DNA of 64,000 nucleotides, from the NCBI GenBank assembly GCA_946403855.1, contig CAMJBH010000007.1:1-64000 (forward strand), given 5' to 3'. This document shows, one piece after another, positions 18,404 to 27,726 of the stretch. Both the position numbers and the translations under genes were made by a program. The stretch comes from an uncultured Bacteroidales bacterium. GTDB lineage: Bacteria; Bacteroidota; Bacteroidia; Bacteroidales; UBA932. Each line of letters starts with the position of its first letter. Position 1 is the stretch's first letter. The notes below the pieces were generated by a model. That model saw nothing but the letters and a program-made list of their open reading frames with translations. It was not told the origin of the DNA and did no database searches.

Positions 18404-20218
18404 ATGAAAAAAATTGTTTCAACAGCAGCCTGCATTCTTGCAGCAGTTTCTTTCCTGGTATCTTGCCAGCCCAAAGAAACACCAGATGGGAAATGCGAAA
18501 TCACCGCATTCTCGCTCCCTGCCAGTTTAAACAGCGCCCTGTCTGCCGATGTGAACGGCACTATCGACGCTTCCGCCAAGACCATTACACTGGTTCTTCC
18601 AGCCTCTGTAACGTCCAGAACTTTTGTTCCTACGTTCACTGCTTCAGAGTATGATGTTGTGAAAATCGCCGGTGCCACCATCACCAGCGGAGAGACGTCC
18701 GCGACAATTGCCGACGGCACCAAGATTTCTGTCAGCGACGACATTTCTGTGCTAACGGCAGAATATACCATAGCTATCAAGGAGAATGACGAGGCGGCGG
18801 CCCTCACCGCTATATCATTCAAGGCCGCAGACAACAGCCTGCTGAGCGAAGATGTGGCGCCTGACGCCATCGAGCCCCAGATGCTGGTGCGTGTGCCTGC
18901 AGCCGCCTTCCGCCAGGAGCTTACGCTCACGGTGGCAGCCGGTGAAAACGACGCCATCAAGGTGAACAATACTTCAGTCGAAAGCGGATCGTCCATCAAG
19001 GTGGACACCAGCTTCCCCGTGGATATCACAGTCACCGACGAGGTGGCCGGCAAGACTGCCCAGTACGTGCTCAAGGTCGGCAAGATCCTGGAGTATGTGG
19101 TTACCAAGCTTTGTTCCTACACCGATGGCAGCCTGAGCGACTATTCCATCGTCCTTAATCCTAATGACAACCTGCCGTACATAGCCTACACCAGAAAGAT
19201 CGGCGATGAGAAGTACAACAATATTTCCGTGGCCAAGTGGAACGGAAGCACCTTCGGCATACTTGGTACCGGCGGATTTGCTGACGCTTCTGCCCGTTCG
19301 GCCAGCAAGCCCAGGATAGCATTCGCTCCCGACGGAACCATCTACGCAGGCTATCTTGGCGGAGAAGTGGCCAGCAAGCCGACCATCAAGAAATTCGATT
19401 CCGACTGGACCCTGTTCGGCACCGCCGGCGCTACAGAGCATAACAACAATTCCTCTTACGACTATCCGTTGTTCGTGCATCCGGCTAATTCCAAGGTATC
19501 TTTCTACTGGTGCGGTAACACCAAGAAAGTTGACACCTATCGTACGATGAACTTTACCCAGTTCAACGGAACCGAGTGGGTTTCTAACATTGTCAGCGGC
19601 ACAGTCCCTGCTTATGCTGCGGATGGCTCCGGCATGTACTATACTTCATCACTCGTTCAGCTGGGAGACAAACTTTACATGGCTTCAGCCTTCAATCAGT
19701 ACGGATATTACATCCAGGAAGTAGGGGGCGACGGCACCCTGACTACAATTGTAGAAAACTACAAACCCAGCGAGTCTCCTCATGGCCTGCCCGCCAACTT
19801 AAAACTTATAACCGACGGCTCTGCATTGTATCTGGTTGCGGTTGACAGGGCTTCAGCAGCGGTGTTTGTTTACACAGTAGATATCGCCGGCAAGACCCTG
19901 AAGGCTTTGGGAAGCGGTATCCCCGTGACCATCAGCAGCAACGGCGGCGTGTCCGAGGAAGTTGCAGCAGACATAAGCCCTGTGGACGGACTTATTGTCT
20001 CAATCTATGAGACTGCAAGCGGAATTCCCGAGTTTGCATACATGAATGCCGATACCGGTTATCAATGGCAGAAATTCGCTGTCGAAGGTGCTCCCGAATC
20101 CAAGGGTGCCCTCAGCGTAGTGTTCGACAAAGACGGAAAGGGTTACATTACCTATCAGTCTGCAGAAGCGATCGAAGTTTTCAGCGTGGGTCTGGAAGCT
20201 GACATCATTCCCGAATAA
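18404..20218 (+). CDS. DUF5018-like lipoprotein with C-terminal beta-propeller
   Basis: The start at 18404 gives a 604-residue lipoprotein with signal MKKIVSTAACILAAVSFLVSC. Two consecutive immunoglobulin-like DUF5018-type domains follow (about 30-130 and 135-225), each with ITAFSLP/LTAISFK-like openings and a DDISV/TVTDE motif. A region of repeated strands follows (about 235-600), with motifs KPRIAFAPDGTIYAG and LSVVFDKDGKGYITY typical of a propeller. It ends the 10236-20218 operon and probably binds the same extracellular substrate. A strong terminator follows. Confidence 0.75.
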   Translation: MKKIVSTAACILAAVSFLVSCQPKETPDGKCEITAFSLPASLNSALSADVNGTIDASAKTITLVLPASVTSRTFVPTFTASEYDVVKIAGATITSGETSATIADGTKISVSDDISVLTAEYTIAIKENDEAAALTAISFKAADNSLLSEDVAPDAIEPQMLVRVPAAAFRQELTLTVAAGENDAIKVNNTSVESGSSIKVDTSFPVDITVTDEVAGKTAQYVLKVGKILEYVVTKLCSYTDGSLSDYSIVLNPNDNLPYIAYTRKIGDEKYNNISVAKWNGSTFGILGTGGFADASARSASKPRIAFAPDGTIYAGYLGGEVASKPTIKKFDSDWTLFGTAGATEHNNNSSYDYPLFVHPANSKVSFYWCGNTKKVDTYRTMNFTQFNGTEWVSNIVSGTVPAYAADGSGMYYTSSLVQLGDKLYMASAFNQYGYYIQEVGGDGTLTTIVENYKPSESPHGLPANLKLITDGSALYLVAVDRASAAVFVYTVDIAGKTLKALGSGIPVTISSNGGVSEEVAADISPVDGLIVSIYETASGIPEFAYMNADTGYQWQKFAVEGAPESKGALSVVFDKDGKGYITYQSAEAIEVFSVGLEADIIPE

Positions 20219-20239
20219 GCGCTTCGACGCTTGATAGTA

Positions 20240-20286
20240 GAAGGGGCCGACTAAAGTGAAGAATCTACATTCTAGTCAGCCCCTTC
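20240..20286. terminator. Bidirectional intrinsic terminator
   Basis: Stem GAAGGGGCCGACTA (20240-20253) pairs with TAGTCAGCCCCTTC (20273-20286) with one mismatch and a 19-nt loop. It lies between the convergent SusCD operon and the SanA-like gene, with T-rich DNA on the right and A-rich DNA inside. Confidence 0.8.
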
Positions 20287-20289
20287 TTC

Positions 20290-20928
20290 TTATTGTAACT
20301 CTATCTTTTCACCGCCGAAATGCGGTTCCTTGTGCGTGAGAAGGTCGATAAAAGTCTTGACCCTGGCGAAGTATTCCCGGCAGCGGGTCTTGAACCCCGA
20401 CATCACAGAAACGTCACGTGCAGCGTATCCTATGGCATTCAGGCCTCTTGATTTGGCAAGATAGAGGGCCCTTTCGATGTGGAAACGCTGGCTCACTATG
20501 ATGAAGTCGCTCTGGCTGAATATCGAGTTCATGCGCACCACCGAGTCTAGGGTACGGAAGCCGGCGAAATCCATGAATATCACCTTTTCGGGCACTCCGG
20601 CCGCAATCAGGGCCCGCTTCATCTCCCTTGGTTCATTGTAGGAGAGCTGCCTGTTGTCGCCGCTGACAACGATGTATTCTACTTTTCCGGCATGGAACAA
20701 ATCGGCGGCGGCCTCTATCCTGTATGTGAAGTACGGATTTGGCCTGCCGTTGACCAGTCTGGAAGAAGTGCCGAGCACCAGAGCCGCTTTACGCGGAGGC
20801 ACCGAAGCTGTGTCCGTGTAGTATTTGCCTTTCGCGGAATGCCTTATAATCCCGTCGCACGTGAAAATTAAAGCTACGACAGCCACCAACGGCAGCAAGG
20901 CAATCAAAATGATTCTCCTGGCACTCAT
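20290..20928 (-). CDS. SanA/YdcF-like DUF218 membrane protein
   Basis: The 212-residue protein has one N-terminal membrane segment (about 5-27) and then a DUF218 domain. Motifs are AALVLGTSSRLVNGRPNPYF near 48, EYIVVSGDN near 83, NEPREM near 97 and FIIVSQRFHIERAL near 141. These match the SanA branch, linked in enterobacteria to exclusion of vancomycin by the envelope. The catalytic role is unproven. The -7 box lies only 4 nt before the ATG. Confidence 0.85.
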   Translation of the reverse strand: MSARRIILIALLPLVAVVALIFTCDGIIRHSAKGKYYTDTASVPPRKAALVLGTSSRLVNGRPNPYFTYRIEAAADLFHAGKVEYIVVSGDNRQLSYNEPREMKRALIAAGVPEKVIFMDFAGFRTLDSVVRMNSIFSQSDFIIVSQRFHIERALYLAKSRGLNAIGYAARDVSVMSGFKTRCREYFARVKTFIDLLTHKEPHFGGEKIELQ

Positions 20929-20932
20929 TTTC

Positions 20933-20940
20933 CAAAGATA
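20933..20940 (-). promoter_or_regulatory. -7 box 4 nt from the start codon of the SanA-like gene
   Basis: TATCTTTG on the minus strand matches TAnnTTTG. Only 4 nt separate it from the ATG at 20928, so transcription would begin at about the start codon, giving a leaderless mRNA. Confidence 0.55.
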
Positions 20941-20983
20941 GGTTTTTTTCGCATCACATAATCTTCTATTCGGTAAAAATTCA

Positions 20984-20991
20984 TAATTTTG
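20984..20991 (+). promoter_or_regulatory. -7 box for OM barrel/nuclease/deoD genes
   Basis: TAATTTTG matches the consensus 22 nt before the start codon at 21014. Confidence 0.5.
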
Positions 20992-21013
20992 TAAGGATAA
21001 ATAATTACGTGAG

Positions 21014-21727
21014 ATGAAAAAACTATTATTGACACTTGTTCTTTCGGTCCTGATGGCAGGAGCGGCACATGCGCAGTTTTATTACGGACTTCAGTTCGGT
21101 ATTTATTCCGACACAAGTTCCATGACGGATAATGCATCCGGAGCTGTTACACCGGGAGGCTCGAGTTTTAACTATACCATTAAGCCGAGCATCGGTTACT
21201 ATTTCACGCCCCGTCTTGCCGCAGGTCTTAAATTCGCTTATACCAACTGCGCCAAAAACCGTTCGGAGTCCGGCCAGCTTGCAGGTGACATAAACGGCAT
21301 GGTCATGAATCTGCTTATGGGTAACGGACTGACCTCCGACTATCAGTCCTGGAGCCTGTCTCCGTATGTGCGTTACAAGCTGTTGTCCATCATTTCCGAC
21401 AAGCTCAATATTTGGGCGGAACTCGACGGCTATTACGGCATACGCACACCCCGTGATGCCACTACCGGCAAACTCGACGAAATCAAGCGTAAGACCATCT
21501 ACGGCGTTGAGCTCCATCCTCTTGTGAGCTACGATATTGCCGACAATTTCATGCTGTACACCTCTTTGGATTTCCTTTCCTTCTCTTGGGACGGTTCGGC
21601 CAACAGAAGGGCGAATTACGAAGATACCGTGCAGACGTCCAAGCAAAATGTTTTTGTGTTCCAGGCCAATCCTCTGGTGGCCATTGCGAAGTCTTTCCTT
21701 AACATTGGATTAATCCGCAGGTTCTAG
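21014..21727 (+). CDS. Outer-membrane beta-barrel protein
   Basis: The 237-residue protein has a signal peptide cleaved after AAHAQ. It has repeated amphipathic strands (FYYGLQFGIYS, KPSIGYYFTPRLAAGLKFAYT, WSLSPYVRYKLL) and ends LNIGLIRRF with a terminal Phe, all typical of an outer-membrane barrel of the OmpA/porin-like superfamily in Bacteroidota. Its stop shares one base with the GTG start of the nuclease gene. Ligand unknown. Confidence 0.75.
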   Translation: MKKLLLTLVLSVLMAGAAHAQFYYGLQFGIYSDTSSMTDNASGAVTPGGSSFNYTIKPSIGYYFTPRLAAGLKFAYTNCAKNRSESGQLAGDINGMVMNLLMGNGLTSDYQSWSLSPYVRYKLLSIISDKLNIWAELDGYYGIRTPRDATTGKLDEIKRKTIYGVELHPLVSYDIADNFMLYTSLDFLSFSWDGSANRRANYEDTVQTSKQNVFVFQANPLVAIAKSFLNIGLIRRF

Positions 21728-22554
21728 TGAAAAAGGCGAAGAATTATCTGCTGGCGGCAATCCTGAGCGTAGGAGGCTTGGTTTATTACTTCATCGGAGG
21801 TGGCGGTACTGCGGAGCCCGAGGCCGAAGAGCCTGCGACTTCTGCTCTGCATGCCTCGCTGCCCGGGCTGGAGATTCCTTCCACGGTTCCCGGCAGCAGG
21901 GTGGTGAAACATGGCGCTTACGTGACCTCGTACAACACCGAAACGTTGATTCCGGACTGGGTGGCCTATGAGCTTACCGCCGATGAGGCCGACGCTCGGA
22001 GGGACCGCGAGGGCGTAGAGTTCCGCATGGATCCCGACTTGCGCGGATGCACCCAGGCCATGCGCGAAGACTACAGCGGCTCCGGCTGGACCAAGGGCCA
22101 CCTGATGCCAGCCGCCGACGCTGCGTTCAGCAGCACCGCCATGTCGGAGACGTTCTACTTCACCAACATCTGCCCGCAGAACGAGGTGCTTAATGCCGGA
22201 GACTGGCAGTATCTCGAGAAGCGTGTGCGCAGCTGGGCCGGACGCTATGGCAGCGTGTGGGTGGTCACAGGCCCCATTGTCGGCAACAACCGCTACGGCA
22301 CAATAGGGGAGAGAGATGTGGTGGTGCCCGACTCTTTCTACAAGGCCCTGCTGGTCAGGCGTAAGGACGGCTCCTACAGCTCGATAGCCTTCGTTATGGA
22401 CAATGACGAGGAACGCTATTACCTCAGAGACTGCTCTATGAGCGTCAACGACCTTGAGACGCTTACCGGCATTGACTTTTTCCCGGCTCTGGACGACAAG
22501 ATAGAAGACAAGGTCGAAAAGAGCGTGCGCCTCTCCGACTGGGGCATAAAATAA
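21727..22554 (+). CDS. DNA/RNA non-specific endonuclease, membrane-anchored
   Basis: The 275-residue protein starts with GTG overlapping the previous stop. An N-terminal hydrophobic segment (about 6-24) anchors or exports it. The NUC1 beta-beta-alpha-Me domain follows. The usual DRGH core appears as WTKGHLMPAADA near 119, with the catalytic His kept and Asp-Arg replaced by Thr-Lys. The metal-binding Asn is in FTNICPQNEVLN. It probably degrades extracellular nucleic acids. Next to deoD, it suggests salvage of nucleosides from DNA or RNA. Confidence 0.88.
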   Translation: MKKAKNYLLAAILSVGGLVYYFIGGGGTAEPEAEEPATSALHASLPGLEIPSTVPGSRVVKHGAYVTSYNTETLIPDWVAYELTADEADARRDREGVEFRMDPDLRGCTQAMREDYSGSGWTKGHLMPAADAAFSSTAMSETFYFTNICPQNEVLNAGDWQYLEKRVRSWAGRYGSVWVVTGPIVGNNRYGTIGERDVVVPDSFYKALLVRRKDGSYSSIAFVMDNDEERYYLRDCSMSVNDLETLTGIDFFPALDDKIEDKVEKSVRLSDWGIK

Positions 22555-22568
22555 ATAATCGAAACGTT

Positions 22569-23276
22569 ATGGCAAAAATACCTACACCTCATATAGGTGC
22601 TCAGCTGGGCGAAATCGCGCCCACCGTCATCATGGCAGGCGATCCTCTGCGCGCCCAGTTCATGGCAGAGAGTTTCCTTAAGGACGTGGTCCTGTTCAAT
22701 AAAGTCCGCGGCATGCTCGGATATACCGGCACCTACAATGGCAAGCCGGTAAGCGTGATGGGCCACGGTATGGGCATTCCTTCCATCGGCATATATACCT
22801 ACGAGCTTTACAATTTCTACGGGGTCAAGACTATCATTCGGGTGGGCTCCGCAGGGGCCTACAGCGAGGATTTGAAGGTTGGAGACCTTATCCTTGCCCA
22901 GGGAGCCTGTACCGACTCCAACTATGGGAGCCAGTACAATCTGGCCGGCACTTTTGCTCCCATCGGCGACTTCGATCTCATCCGCCGGGCGGCAGATGAG
23001 TGCGAGAGGCGCGGGATACGCTACAAGGTGGGTAATGTGCTTTCTACCGACATTTTCTATAGGGAAGAATCGGCAGTGCAGGGTTGGCTCAAGATGGGGG
23101 TGCTGGGAGTTGAGATGGAGGCTTCCGCTCTGTACATGAATGCTGCCCGCAGCGGCAACAGGGCCCTGGTCATCTGCACGGTGTCCGACCACGTACTTAC
23201 CGGCGAAGACACCACCTCCGAGCAAAGGCGTACAGCCTTCACCGACATGATGGAGGTGGCGCTTTCGCTGCTCTAG
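22569..23276 (+). CDS. deoD: Purine nucleoside phosphorylase, DeoD type
   Basis: The 235-residue protein is a hexameric-type purine nucleoside phosphorylase that cleaves purine (deoxy)ribonucleosides with phosphate. Seen are TPHIGAQLGEIAPTVIMAGDPLRA at the N-terminus, GHGMGIPS near 62, RVGSAGAY near 92, the nucleoside-binding VEMEASALY near 182 and the catalytic Asp in CTVSDHVLTGE near 207. Length is typical. It is 14 nt after the nuclease gene, a sensible salvage pairing, and convergent with the lipoprotein gene, the stops overlapping by 4 nt. Confidence 0.95.
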   Translation: MAKIPTPHIGAQLGEIAPTVIMAGDPLRAQFMAESFLKDVVLFNKVRGMLGYTGTYNGKPVSVMGHGMGIPSIGIYTYELYNFYGVKTIIRVGSAGAYSEDLKVGDLILAQGACTDSNYGSQYNLAGTFAPIGDFDLIRRAADECERRGIRYKVGNVLSTDIFYREESAVQGWLKMGVLGVEMEASALYMNAARSGNRALVICTVSDHVLTGEDTTSEQRRTAFTDMMEVALSLL

Positions 23277-24319
23277 ATCTGGTGAACCTTGATGCTCTTG
23301 TAGGCGATTTTCAGCCCGTCCTTAGCATTGATCTTGGCGCCGTCGGATGCAGCTTTGAACTGCAGGGTAACGATTGCGTCTTCAATCACGCCGTTGGAAC
23401 TGTTGTCCTTCACGGAAATAATCACGGAAGTCTTGACGGGAGCAGCCTTGGTGCCGGGGGCGACGGGGTTGTCGGTGCTGGCTGTAATATTCTGCACGGA
23501 CTCGCCTGTGGCGGAGATTTCGAAAGGCATTGAGTTGGTAACGTCGGCATGGACGTCATATTCCTTCGACTTCACGGTGTAGTCTGCCAGGTTGAGGCCC
23601 ATGTCGCTGAATTTCTTCACCACTTTGAAGGTGGAGCCCTTCTTGAAGCTCATGCCGAAAAGAAGCTTGGTGGCGATGTTCACAGTCACGTTGCTGGCTG
23701 CGGGGGCTGCACCGGCCTTGGTGGAAGCGAGGCCTGCGCTGTAGGCGATTTTCACGTTGGATTCGACGATGGAATTGTTGAGGACGTCGCCTGCGTCGGA
23801 GCTGAAGTTGAACTTCGCGTCAACGGCTTCCTGGAGCTCGGTGGTGCCGGCCTTCTGCAGCAGGACTTTGTATTTTAAGGTCTTTGCGGGAACGGTGAAT
23901 TCAAAAGATGCCGTCTTTGCAGCCTTGGTGGCGGCGGAAAGCGTGCCGCGGACCAGCATGGGACTGTCGGAAGGATTGTCGACCTCCACTACTATCTGGC
24001 CGTTGCTGATTTCGGAGCCGTTGGATATGGAGGGCTTGTCGGCGAGTGAAATCTCAAGGGTGCCTACTTCCTGGGGTGTGGAGGAAAGCGATACGGATTT
24101 TGACAGGGAGTTTCCGGATTCGAAACTGAGAATCAGATCTCCGTTGGGATCAACGGTCAGATGATTCTCTTCCTCAATGCCTATCAGGGCGGCGGAAGAG
24201 GTCTCGGCAGATTTGTCAACGGGGATATCGATGTCCATGTCGAGGGGCTTGAAGAGGTTGCAGGAAACAGCTGCTACAGCCGAAACCGTCAACAAAAGGA
24301 TGGTGTTTCTGATTTTCAT
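23273..24319 (-). CDS. Uncharacterised beta-rich lipoprotein
   Basis: The 348-residue protein has lipoprotein signal MKIRNTILLLTVSAVAAVSC. The rest is Ser/Thr/Ala/Lys-rich with many predicted strands and no recognised domain. An Ala-rich segment (STKAGAAPAASN) near 200 may be a linker between two halves. It is probably a surface or periplasmic structural protein. It is monocistronic, with a -7 box 27 nt upstream. Confidence 0.7.
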   Translation of the reverse strand: MKIRNTILLLTVSAVAAVSCNLFKPLDMDIDIPVDKSAETSSAALIGIEEENHLTVDPNGDLILSFESGNSLSKSVSLSSTPQEVGTLEISLADKPSISNGSEISNGQIVVEVDNPSDSPMLVRGTLSAATKAAKTASFEFTVPAKTLKYKVLLQKAGTTELQEAVDAKFNFSSDAGDVLNNSIVESNVKIAYSAGLASTKAGAAPAASNVTVNIATKLLFGMSFKKGSTFKVVKKFSDMGLNLADYTVKSKEYDVHADVTNSMPFEISATGESVQNITASTDNPVAPGTKAAPVKTSVIISVKDNSSNGVIEDAIVTLQFKAASDGAKINAKDGLKIAYKSIKVHQI

Positions 24320-24346
24320 AACCGTATTTTTTAGTCAACTAAAAGG

Positions 24347-24354
24347 CAAATATA
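24347..24354 (-). promoter_or_regulatory. -7 box for lipoprotein gene at 23273
   Basis: TATATTTG on the minus strand lies 27 nt before the start codon at 24319. Confidence 0.5.
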
Positions 24355-24385
24355 CTACAAATGAGAAAAAAACCAAAAAATTCAG

Positions 24386-24393
24386 TAGCTTTG
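24386..24393 (+). promoter_or_regulatory. -7 box 4 nt from the GTG start at 24398
   Basis: TAGCTTTG matches TAnnTTTG, with 4 nt before the GTG start, predicting a leaderless transcript. Confidence 0.5.
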
Positions 24394-24397
24394 CAGT

Positions 24398-25261
24398 GTG
24401 TCCGGTAAAGTGAAATACAAAACGATAGCAGTTGCAACGGCCGCTGCGCTGCTGCTCGCCGCTGCAGTGGTGATGCTCTTTTCTTCCGCCACCATGAAAT
24501 ACGGTCTGATATTGGCGGGAGGACTCTTGCTCGGATTCCTGATTTGGAAAGCCTTCATCCAGAGGGGGCGCGAGCAGTTGCAGGAGAGCGAGCGGCGCAA
24601 CCGCGAACTGGAGCGGCAACTGTCGGAGGTGAGCCGCCAGCTGTCCGAAATCCGGAACAGCCCGCTCAATGTGGCGTCCCTCACTCCGGTGCTACACCTT
24701 GCCGTGCTTAATGTAAACACTTACTTTACAAGAACTTACATACGCGAAGACGAGCCCCGTTCACTGAGTTTCAACGGAGCTTTGCGGGCGGATATCAACG
24801 CCGACTACGGAGTGCGCCTGGAAGACATGCGCTTCAAATACGACGATGCCACCGACACGCTCTATATAGCCGGATTCAAGCCCGGCATCATATCTTTCAC
24901 CCACAAACAGCTGGAATGGGATCTGGCTCGGACGGTCCGGAGCCGTTCCGTCCTTGGCCTCAAGCTGCCCCCGGTCGATGACAAAGTGGCGGAAGACTTC
25001 ACCCGCAAGATGACCGAAAGCATACGCCGGGAGGTGGACATGGAGATAGACGAACGCAAGATCAAAGAGTTCGAGTGGCTGGAGCCGGTGGTGTCGCGCC
25101 AGGTAAAAGATGTACTCAGGGCGGCGGTCTGCGGCCCCATGACCAAGATTGTCGAGCTGCCGGAGCCCGCTTCGGAAGGCTTTGTGCCCATTGACGAACT
25201 GTACAGGCAGCGCCAGCTGACGCAATCACAAGAAATGGGTATTGCAAGAGCAGAGGGTTAG
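24398..25261 (+). CDS. Membrane-anchored coiled-coil protein of unknown function
   Basis: The 287-residue protein has two adjacent hydrophobic segments (about 10-30 and 34-50), then a charged coiled coil (about 52-88, GREQLQESERRNRELERQ). A mixed alpha/beta domain follows (about 95-255) with LSFNGALRADINADYGV and LGLKLPPVDDKVAEDF. The layout is like Bacteroidota DUF4230 proteins, but I could not confirm membership. The start is GTG. It precedes feoAB by 18 nt, yet feoAB has its own -7 box. Confidence 0.65.
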   Translation: MSGKVKYKTIAVATAAALLLAAAVVMLFSSATMKYGLILAGGLLLGFLIWKAFIQRGREQLQESERRNRELERQLSEVSRQLSEIRNSPLNVASLTPVLHLAVLNVNTYFTRTYIREDEPRSLSFNGALRADINADYGVRLEDMRFKYDDATDTLYIAGFKPGIISFTHKQLEWDLARTVRSRSVLGLKLPPVDDKVAEDFTRKMTESIRREVDMEIDERKIKEFEWLEPVVSRQVKDVLRAAVCGPMTKIVELPEPASEGFVPIDELYRQRQLTQSQEMGIARAEG

Positions 25262-25264
25262 CCG

Positions 25265-25272
25265 TAACTTTG
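25265..25272 (+). promoter_or_regulatory. -7 box 7 nt from the feoAB start codon
   Basis: TAACTTTG matches the consensus 7 nt before the ATG at 25280, so the predicted start of transcription is at or within a few bases of the start codon. Confidence 0.5.
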
Positions 25273-25279
25273 CGGCGAC

Positions 25280-27643
25280 ATGCTTACAATAGACCAGCTG
25301 GAGCGAAATCAATATGCCAGAATAATCAAAGTTGGCGGGGAGGGAGCCACCAGGATGCATTTCCTGGACATGGGCCTTATCCCCGGCGCCGGGCTCAAAC
25401 TTGTGGGCCGGGCTCCTACGGGCGACCCTATCCAGCTGCAAATCAACGGATATGCCCTTACCCTGAGGCAGGCGGAAGCTTCCGATATAGAAGTTGAGCC
25501 CCTGACCTCGCAGGGCCATTCAGACACCGACGGCGAATCGCTTGAAGAGGCGGGCCGCAATGCCTACCTGCACGACCACAACGCCCACCCGGGTCTTGGC
25601 GAGGGCGGAAAATACCATTCCAGAGACCACGAGAATCCGCTGCCTAAGGATACTGTGTTGAGCTTCGCCCTTGCCGGCCAGCAGAATTGCGGTAAAACCA
25701 CCCTGTTCAATGTCCTCACAGGTTCCAATCAGCATGTCGGCAATTTCCCTGGAGTCACCGTCGATCGAAAAGAAGGGACGATAAGGGGCAGGAGCGGAAC
25801 CAAAATCACAGATCTTCCGGGCATCTATTCTTTGTCTCCCTATACGGCCGAAGAGATAGTGTCGAGGGAATTCATCCTCGACCCCGAGACCCGAGGCCTG
25901 ATCAATATAGTAGATGCCTCCAACATAGAACGCAACCTCTACCTTACCCTCCAGCTCATGGAACTCGATGTGCCCATGGTGCTGGCTCTCAACATGATGG
26001 ATGAGGTACGAGGCAACGGCGGCTCCATACTTATCAACGAGATGGAGCGCATACTCGGCATCCCGGTGGTGGGCATTTCCGCCGCCAAGAACGAGGGTAT
26101 AGACGAACTTCTCGACCATGCCATACACGTGGCGCGCTACCAGGAAACGCCCGGACGCACCGACTTTTGCGGCAAAGATGACGACGGAGGATCGGTGCAC
26201 AGGTGCATACACAGCGTGATGCATCTGATCGAAGACCATGCTGCCGCAGCGGGCATCCCCGTGCGGTTCGCCGCCACCAAACTCATAGAAGGGGACGACT
26301 GGGTCGAGAACGCCCTCAAACTGGGCGGAGAACTACGTAACACGATAGAGCAGATTATACTGACTATGGAAAATGAGCGCGGGATGGACCGCGCGGCCGC
26401 TATTGCTCAGATGCGCTACACATTCATACGGCGTCTTTGCAGTCAGACGGTTGTCAAACCCGGGGAAAGCAAGGAATACAAGCGCAGCCGGCGTATAGAC
26501 AAAGTGCTCACCGGCAAGTGGACTGCGTTCCCCATCTTCGTCGCAGTCATGGCCCTGGTAATCTGGCTGACTATCGACGTTTTGGGCGCTCCTCTCCAAG
26601 ATCTGCTGGACAGGGGCATAGGCGCTCTCGGAACCGGCGTCGGCAACCTTTTTTCACGGTGGAATGTAAGCCCCGCCGTTCGTTCTCTTGTTGTCGATGC
26701 CGTGTTCGGGGGAGTGGGCTCCGTGGTGAGTTTCGTGCCCATAATCGTCATTCTGTTCTTCTTCCTTTCCATGCTGGAAGACAGCGGCTACATGGCCCGA
26801 GTGGCCTATGTGACAGACAGTTTCCTTCGAAAGCTCGGCTTGTCGGGACGCAGCATCGTGCCCCTGCTCATAGGACTTGGATGCTCGGTGCCGGCTGTGA
26901 TGGCGTCCCGGACCCTTCCGTCGGCGCGTGACCGCCTTAAGACCATAATGCTCACCCCCTTCATGAGCTGTTCGGCCAAATTGCCAATATACGCCTTCCT
27001 CAGCAGCGCCTTCTTCCCGGGGCACGGCGGGTTGGTGCTGGTGTGCCTGTACCTTTTATCGATATGTATAGGCATTCTGGTGGCTCTTGCCGGCAAATAT
27101 ATAGGTGGCAAGTCGGAAGCCGCCCCCTTTGTGATGGAACTTCCGAATTACCGTATGCCGCAGCTGCGCAATGTGGCCCATCTGCTGTGGGACAAGACAA
27201 AAGACTTTCTGCAACGGGCTTTCACGGTGATCTTTGTGGCAACCATTGTGATATGGTTCCTGCAGAGCTTCGACTTCCGCTTCAACTTGGTAGAAAACGG
27301 GCAGGGCAGCATCCTGGCGTGGATCGCAGGCATCTTGGCGCCGCTGTTCGCGCCGCTCGGCCTGGGCGACTGGAAGATAGTCACGGCGCTCATTTCCGGC
27401 TTCCTTGCAAAGGAAAGCGTGGTTTCCACCATGGAGGTGCTGGGGGTCTTGGGTTCGCTCACCGTGGCCACGGCTGTGCCCTTGCTGGTGTTCTGCCTGC
27501 TCTATACTCCGTGCGTGGCCGCCATTGCAGCGGTAAGGCGTGAGCTGGGCGGCAAGTGGGCACTGTTCATGGTTGCTTTCCAGTGCCTTGTGGCCTGGAT
27601 CGTTGCCTTCGCCGTCTATCGCATAGCCCTTCTGCTGGTGTAG
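25280..27643 (+). CDS. feoB: Ferrous iron transporter, FeoA-FeoB fusion
   Basis: The 787-residue protein joins an N-terminal FeoA SH3-like domain (about 1-75, RMHFLDMGLIPGAGLKLV) to FeoB through a Ser/Glu/His-rich linker (about 76-125). The FeoB G domain has G1 GQQNCGKTT, the switch NFPGVTVDR, G3 DLPG and G4 NMMDE. A helical GDI-like region follows. The membrane part starts near 410 with two Gate motifs (VPLLIGLGCSVPAVMASRT and FCLLYTPCVAAIAAVRRE). It imports Fe2+ across the inner membrane. The fusion is usual in Bacteroidota. Single-gene unit. Confidence 0.95.
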   Translation: MLTIDQLERNQYARIIKVGGEGATRMHFLDMGLIPGAGLKLVGRAPTGDPIQLQINGYALTLRQAEASDIEVEPLTSQGHSDTDGESLEEAGRNAYLHDHNAHPGLGEGGKYHSRDHENPLPKDTVLSFALAGQQNCGKTTLFNVLTGSNQHVGNFPGVTVDRKEGTIRGRSGTKITDLPGIYSLSPYTAEEIVSREFILDPETRGLINIVDASNIERNLYLTLQLMELDVPMVLALNMMDEVRGNGGSILINEMERILGIPVVGISAAKNEGIDELLDHAIHVARYQETPGRTDFCGKDDDGGSVHRCIHSVMHLIEDHAAAAGIPVRFAATKLIEGDDWVENALKLGGELRNTIEQIILTMENERGMDRAAAIAQMRYTFIRRLCSQTVVKPGESKEYKRSRRIDKVLTGKWTAFPIFVAVMALVIWLTIDVLGAPLQDLLDRGIGALGTGVGNLFSRWNVSPAVRSLVVDAVFGGVGSVVSFVPIIVILFFFLSMLEDSGYMARVAYVTDSFLRKLGLSGRSIVPLLIGLGCSVPAVMASRTLPSARDRLKTIMLTPFMSCSAKLPIYAFLSSAFFPGHGGLVLVCLYLLSICIGILVALAGKYIGGKSEAAPFVMELPNYRMPQLRNVAHLLWDKTKDFLQRAFTVIFVATIVIWFLQSFDFRFNLVENGQGSILAWIAGILAPLFAPLGLGDWKIVTALISGFLAKESVVSTMEVLGVLGSLTVATAVPLLVFCLLYTPCVAAIAAVRRELGGKWALFMVAFQCLVAWIVAFAVYRIALLLV

Positions 27644-27711
27644 AATACCATAGGACTGCCGAAGAATCTACTTTTTCGTCCGCCTCACGCGTCTCGGCTG
27701 AATTGTTTTGC

Positions 27712-27719
27712 TATATTTG
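27712..27719 (+). promoter_or_regulatory. -7 box 7 nt from psuK start
   Basis: TATATTTG lies 7 nt before the ATG at 27727. It lies inside the longer upstream reading frame and so argues against any earlier start of psuK. Confidence 0.55.
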
Positions 27720-27726
27720 CAGAAGT

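Noticed and set aside
27556..27726. Upstream extension of psuK
   Set aside because: It overlaps the end of feoAB and contains the psuK -7 box.
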